NCBI GenBank assembly: GCA_023423795.1
Contig: JAFAEX010000106.1
Span: forward strand, 1 to 16,002
DNA: 16,002 bases
Source of the DNA: Chloroflexota bacterium
GTDB taxonomy: Bacteria > Chloroflexota > Chloroflexia > Thermomicrobiales > UBA6265
Direction: 5' to 3'
The notes below the pieces were generated by a model. That model ran no database searches and had not been told where the DNA came from. It worked only from the letters and a program-made list of their open reading frames with translations. Made by a program: the position numbers and the translations under genes. Positions 13,692 to 16,002 of the stretch are shown piece after piece. Each line of letters starts with the position of its first letter. Positions within the stretch are counted from its first letter, which is position 1.

Positions 13692-13716
13692 CTGGCCGAC
13701 CTGCCGACCTGCCGAC
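13692..13716. repeat. Short tandem repeat CTGCCGAC
   Basis: CTGGCCGAC is followed by two exact CTGCCGAC units, ending ten bases before the GGAGGAG ribosome binding site of the epimerase gene. Confidence 0.55.
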
Positions 13717-13738
13717 TCACGAATCCGGAGGAGAACGA

Positions 13739-14719
13739 ATGGCGACCCTCGTGACCGGAGGCTGCGGCTGGGTGCCGAGCCACGTGGTGCGGCGGCTGGC
13801 AGCGCGCGGCGAGACGGTCGTCTGTTTCGACCTGATGGAACCGGACGAGATGTTCCGGACCTTGCTCGGCCCGCACATGGAACGCGTGGTCTTCGAGCCC
13901 GGGGACGTCACCAACCAGACCCGGCTTGCCGAGGCTTGCCGCGACAACGGGGTGGATGCCATCGTCCACGCCGCGGCGATCACCCCGCGCTTCGACCGCG
14001 AGCAGCGGGAGCCGACGCGGGTGATCGACGTCAACCTCGGCGGCACCGTCAACGCGCTGGAAGTCGCGCGCACGCTCGACGGCTTCCGCCGGTTCGTCTA
14101 CATCTCCTCCGGCGCGGTCTGGGGCGACGTGCCGGGCGTAAACGAATTGAACGAGGAATCGCCGGCCAACGCGACCAGCCTTTACGGCATCACCAAACTC
14201 GCCAGCGAGCGCACGACGCTTCGCTACGGCGAACTGTTCGATTTGGACGTGGCGGCGGTGCGCCCGGCCAACGTCTACGGCCCGATGGAGCGGGTGACGC
14301 CGGGCTACGTCGGCGCGACCGAACTGCGCGAGATGCTGCGCATCTGGGCGGCCGGCGAGGAGATCCGCGTCAACTCGCTGGAGGGGCCGTACCTCGACTG
14401 GACGTTCGTCGAGGACATCGCGGAAGGAATCGAGCGCGTCTGGGCCGCCGATTCGTTGCCGCACCGGGTCTACGCCGTGACCGGCGGCCGGACGTATTCG
14501 ATCGGCGACGTGCTGCGGACGTGGGCGGAAATCCTGCCCGACCTGCGCTTCCGCGAAGCGCCGGCGGACGAGGTCAACTACTGGGTCTCCGGCGCTGCGC
14601 CCGGGCCGGTGCCGTCGAACGCCCGGTTGCGGGTGGACCTCGGGTGGGTTCCCTCCGTGTCGTTTCCAGAGGGAATGGCGCGCTACCTCGCCTGGATCAG
14701 GGAGAACGGGCCGCAGTAG
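13739..14719 (+). CDS. NAD-dependent epimerase/dehydratase family protein (extended SDR)
   Basis: This cytoplasmic extended short-chain dehydrogenase has 326 residues, related to sugar-nucleotide epimerases and dehydratases. The Rossmann start is LVTGGCGWVPSHV at 4-16, with Asp31 after the second strand for NAD. HAAA lies at 77-80, the catalytic Ser123/124 in YISSGAVWG, and the Tyr149-Lys153 pair in SLYGITKLASE. RPANVYGP at 175-182 and LDWTFVEDIAEGI at 219-231 are the usual C-terminal family motifs. The third glycine of the usual GxxGxxG is proline here (CGWVPS), which is unusual. GGAGGAG lies five bases before the ATG; a longer upstream frame from 13631 has no such support. No neighbouring sugar-nucleotide genes indicate the substrate. 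Confidence 0.9.
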   Translation: MATLVTGGCGWVPSHVVRRLAARGETVVCFDLMEPDEMFRTLLGPHMERVVFEPGDVTNQTRLAEACRDNGVDAIVHAAAITPRFDREQREPTRVIDVNLGGTVNALEVARTLDGFRRFVYISSGAVWGDVPGVNELNEESPANATSLYGITKLASERTTLRYGELFDLDVAAVRPANVYGPMERVTPGYVGATELREMLRIWAAGEEIRVNSLEGPYLDWTFVEDIAEGIERVWAADSLPHRVYAVTGGRTYSIGDVLRTWAEILPDLRFREAPADEVNYWVSGAAPGPVPSNARLRVDLGWVPSVSFPEGMARYLAWIRENGPQ

Positions 14720-14847
14720 CCGATCACTGGCCTCGGGCGTTGAAGCGTCGTGGACGGCTTGGTACCGTCATCAGCGGAGTCTCGTACCCCCTGCCAGCCG
14801 CCGTAGCCGGACGACCGGGCCACGCCGGGTCATCCCGAACGGACATT

Positions 14848-15816
14848 ATGAACGTACGCTGCTCTCGCCGTCACGCGGCCCTTGCCCTTGCCGGTCTCGC
14901 CGGCACGTTCCTCGGCCAGTTGTCCGGTTTCGCGCAAGACGCGGCGCCCACGCCGACGCCCGCGCCCGTGGCCGGGACGATCGTCTCCGCGCCCGGGGTC
15001 AACGCGCGGGTATGCCCGGGGCTGGATTGCGAGGTCGCCTTTTCGCTCGACCTCGGGCAATCCGTGCAGATCACGGGGCCGGCGCAGGACGGCTGGGTGC
15101 CGATCACCCGGAACGGCGTGTCCGGCTGGGTATGGAACCTGTTCGTCCGGGCAGAGGGAGCGCCCGCGCCCTGGTTGATTTCGGGTCAGCCGGGTTGCCA
15201 GCGGGTGGCGTTCCTGTTCAATCTCGGCGTCGGCTACGAAACCAGGATGGAGCTGCTGGAGTGGATGGTCCGGGAGCGCATTCCGGCCTCCATCTTCCCG
15301 ATGGGCTGGTGGGCCGAGAAGTACCCGGACGAATTGCGCCGGATGGCGGACCTCGGGTTCGAGATCGGCAGCCACGGCCATGACCGCAACGACCTGCCGA
15401 CGCTGGGCGACGGCGCGGTGCTCGCCGATATCGCGGCGGCCGAGCAGGCGATCGAGGCCGCCACCGGCAAGCCGATCGCGCCGCTGTTCACCCCGTTCGC
15501 GGCGGCGTCCGACCCCCGCGTGCGCGGGTTGATCGCGAGCGCCGGTTATCTCCCGGTCGGCTGGGAGGTTCCCGCCGACGACTGGGATTTCGGCGTCTCC
15601 CCCGACGACGTTTTCCAGAACGTGGTGCCGAACGTCGTCGATGGCTCCATCGTCGAGTTCCACCTCGACGCGCCGGCTTCGGCCGAATCGACCGTCGTCG
15701 CCGTTCCGTGGATCGTGGAGCGGCTGCGCAACAAGGGGTTCACGTTCGTTGATGTCGGCGACATCGCGCTGCCGTGCCCGATCGGCCTGGCCGCGTCGCC
15801 CGCGCCTGCATCCTGA
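14848..15816 (+). CDS. Exported SH3-domain/polysaccharide deacetylase-fold protein with degenerate active site
   Basis: This is an extracytoplasmic protein of 322 residues. Residues 1-30 form a twin-arginine-like signal (CSRRHAALALAG) ending near SGFAQ, followed by a Pro/Thr linker (33-41). Residues 43-101 are a bacterial SH3-type domain (VNARVCPGLDCEVAFSLDLG, GWVPITRNGVSGWVWNLFV), usually a cell-wall binding module. Residues 117-305 follow the NodB fold (AEKYPDELRRMADLGFEIGSH). The catalytic motifs are altered. TFDDG is LFNLG at 123-127, the second His of motif 2 is Arg (SHGHDR), and the RxP of motif 3 is LFTPF. His176 and motif-5 His272 (VEFHLD) remain. It is therefore probably a non-catalytic glycan binder or an altered enzyme. 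The ribosome binding site is weak. Confidence 0.87.
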   Translation: MNVRCSRRHAALALAGLAGTFLGQLSGFAQDAAPTPTPAPVAGTIVSAPGVNARVCPGLDCEVAFSLDLGQSVQITGPAQDGWVPITRNGVSGWVWNLFVRAEGAPAPWLISGQPGCQRVAFLFNLGVGYETRMELLEWMVRERIPASIFPMGWWAEKYPDELRRMADLGFEIGSHGHDRNDLPTLGDGAVLADIAAAEQAIEAATGKPIAPLFTPFAAASDPRVRGLIASAGYLPVGWEVPADDWDFGVSPDDVFQNVVPNVVDGSIVEFHLDAPASAESTVVAVPWIVERLRNKGFTFVDVGDIALPCPIGLAASPAPAS

Positions 15817-15878
15817 GCGGCCTGCGCGCGGGCTCGCCCGCCATGTCGTGGGGGAGGGACCCGCGCCGCCCTCCGTAC

Positions 15879-15958
15879 CGTCATCCCGAGCCTGACAGGG
15901 GATCTCGTTCGCTCCTGGGGAGGCAACGACGAGATCCCTCAACAGGCTCGGGATGATG
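15879..15958. repeat. Copy 5 of the 30-base-arm hairpin element (diverged)
   Basis: The arms lie at 15879-15908 and 15929-15958 with a 20-base centre. They pair with five mismatches, four of them clustered where the left arm reads CTGACAGG and the right arm CTCAACAG. It is 62 bases past the deacetylase-fold gene. A weaker GGAGGG/CCCTCC hairpin at 15853-15874 precedes it. Nothing else is seen up to the window end. Confidence 0.85.
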
Positions 15959-16002
15959 GCGATGGCGTGCCGAGTTTGTCTTGTTTCCGTGAAGCGCGGC
16001 CG

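Noticed and set aside
13573..13738. Upstream extension of the epimerase frames (starts at 13573 and 13631)
   Set aside because: The extension is not protein-like, overlaps the palindrome region, and the ATG at 13739 has a strong GGAGGAG site directly before the Rossmann strand.
14766..14845. CGTCATC...GAGTCTCGT and TCATCCCGAACGG fragments resembling broken arms of the hairpin family
   Set aside because: Only 7-10-base pieces match, without an intact arm or pairing partner. It could be a decayed copy but could also be chance.

Overview
The window is about two-thirds G+C and carries ten complete, recognisable bacterial protein genes plus one short gene of unknown function. It has no RNA gene, CRISPR array, transposase or phage gene that I can see. 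High G+C, Tat-type signals on secreted proteins, a probable F420-dependent redox enzyme and many short palindromic intergenic repeats fit a Chloroflexota bacterium of the Thermomicrobia (Sphaerobacter/Thermomicrobium-like) type. That assignment is inference; an actinobacterium-like lineage is the main alternative.

Layout. On the + strand at the left are a Tat-exported family 5 solute-binding protein (100-1641) and a two-domain flavin enzyme, a PPOX-type F420 domain fused to a nitroreductase/FbiB-like domain (2120-3205). A long minus-strand series follows. In transcription order it runs: VOC protein (10478-10092), 1-pyrroline-5-carboxylate dehydrogenase (10068-8452), SDR dehydrogenase (8196-7417), secreted GH3 beta-N-acetylhexosaminidase (7367-6048), M20 peptidase/deacylase (5310-4036) and a helical protein of unknown function (3766-3371). 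Uracil phosphoribosyltransferase (10645-11289, +) diverges from the VOC gene. It converges on a minus-strand pair, argH (13507-12050) and a GNAT acetyltransferase (12053-11547), which overlap by four bases. At the right, a sugar-nucleotide-type epimerase (13739-14719, +) and a Tat-exported SH3/polysaccharide-deacetylase-fold protein (14848-15816, +) complete the set.

The genes are mostly housekeeping or catabolic: arginine synthesis, proline/glutamate catabolism, pyrimidine salvage, cell-wall sugar trimming and peptide or amide hydrolysis. Likely co-transcribed units are VOC-P5CDH (23-base gap), SDR-GH3 (49-base gap) and argH-GNAT (overlap).

The less ordinary content lies between the genes. 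Five copies of a hairpin element with 30-base arms sit in intergenic gaps. A separate 451-base unit (5504-5954), bounded by 87-base imperfect inverted repeats with four TTCG motifs at exact 11-base spacing, fills most of a 737-base gap. A cluster of three hairpins, all with TTCA loops, lies at 8303-8423. A further repeat family is shared by the gaps at about 1715-1866 and 11391-11466. Among the proteins, the deacetylase-fold protein has lost its motif-1 aspartates and looks catalytically dead or altered.
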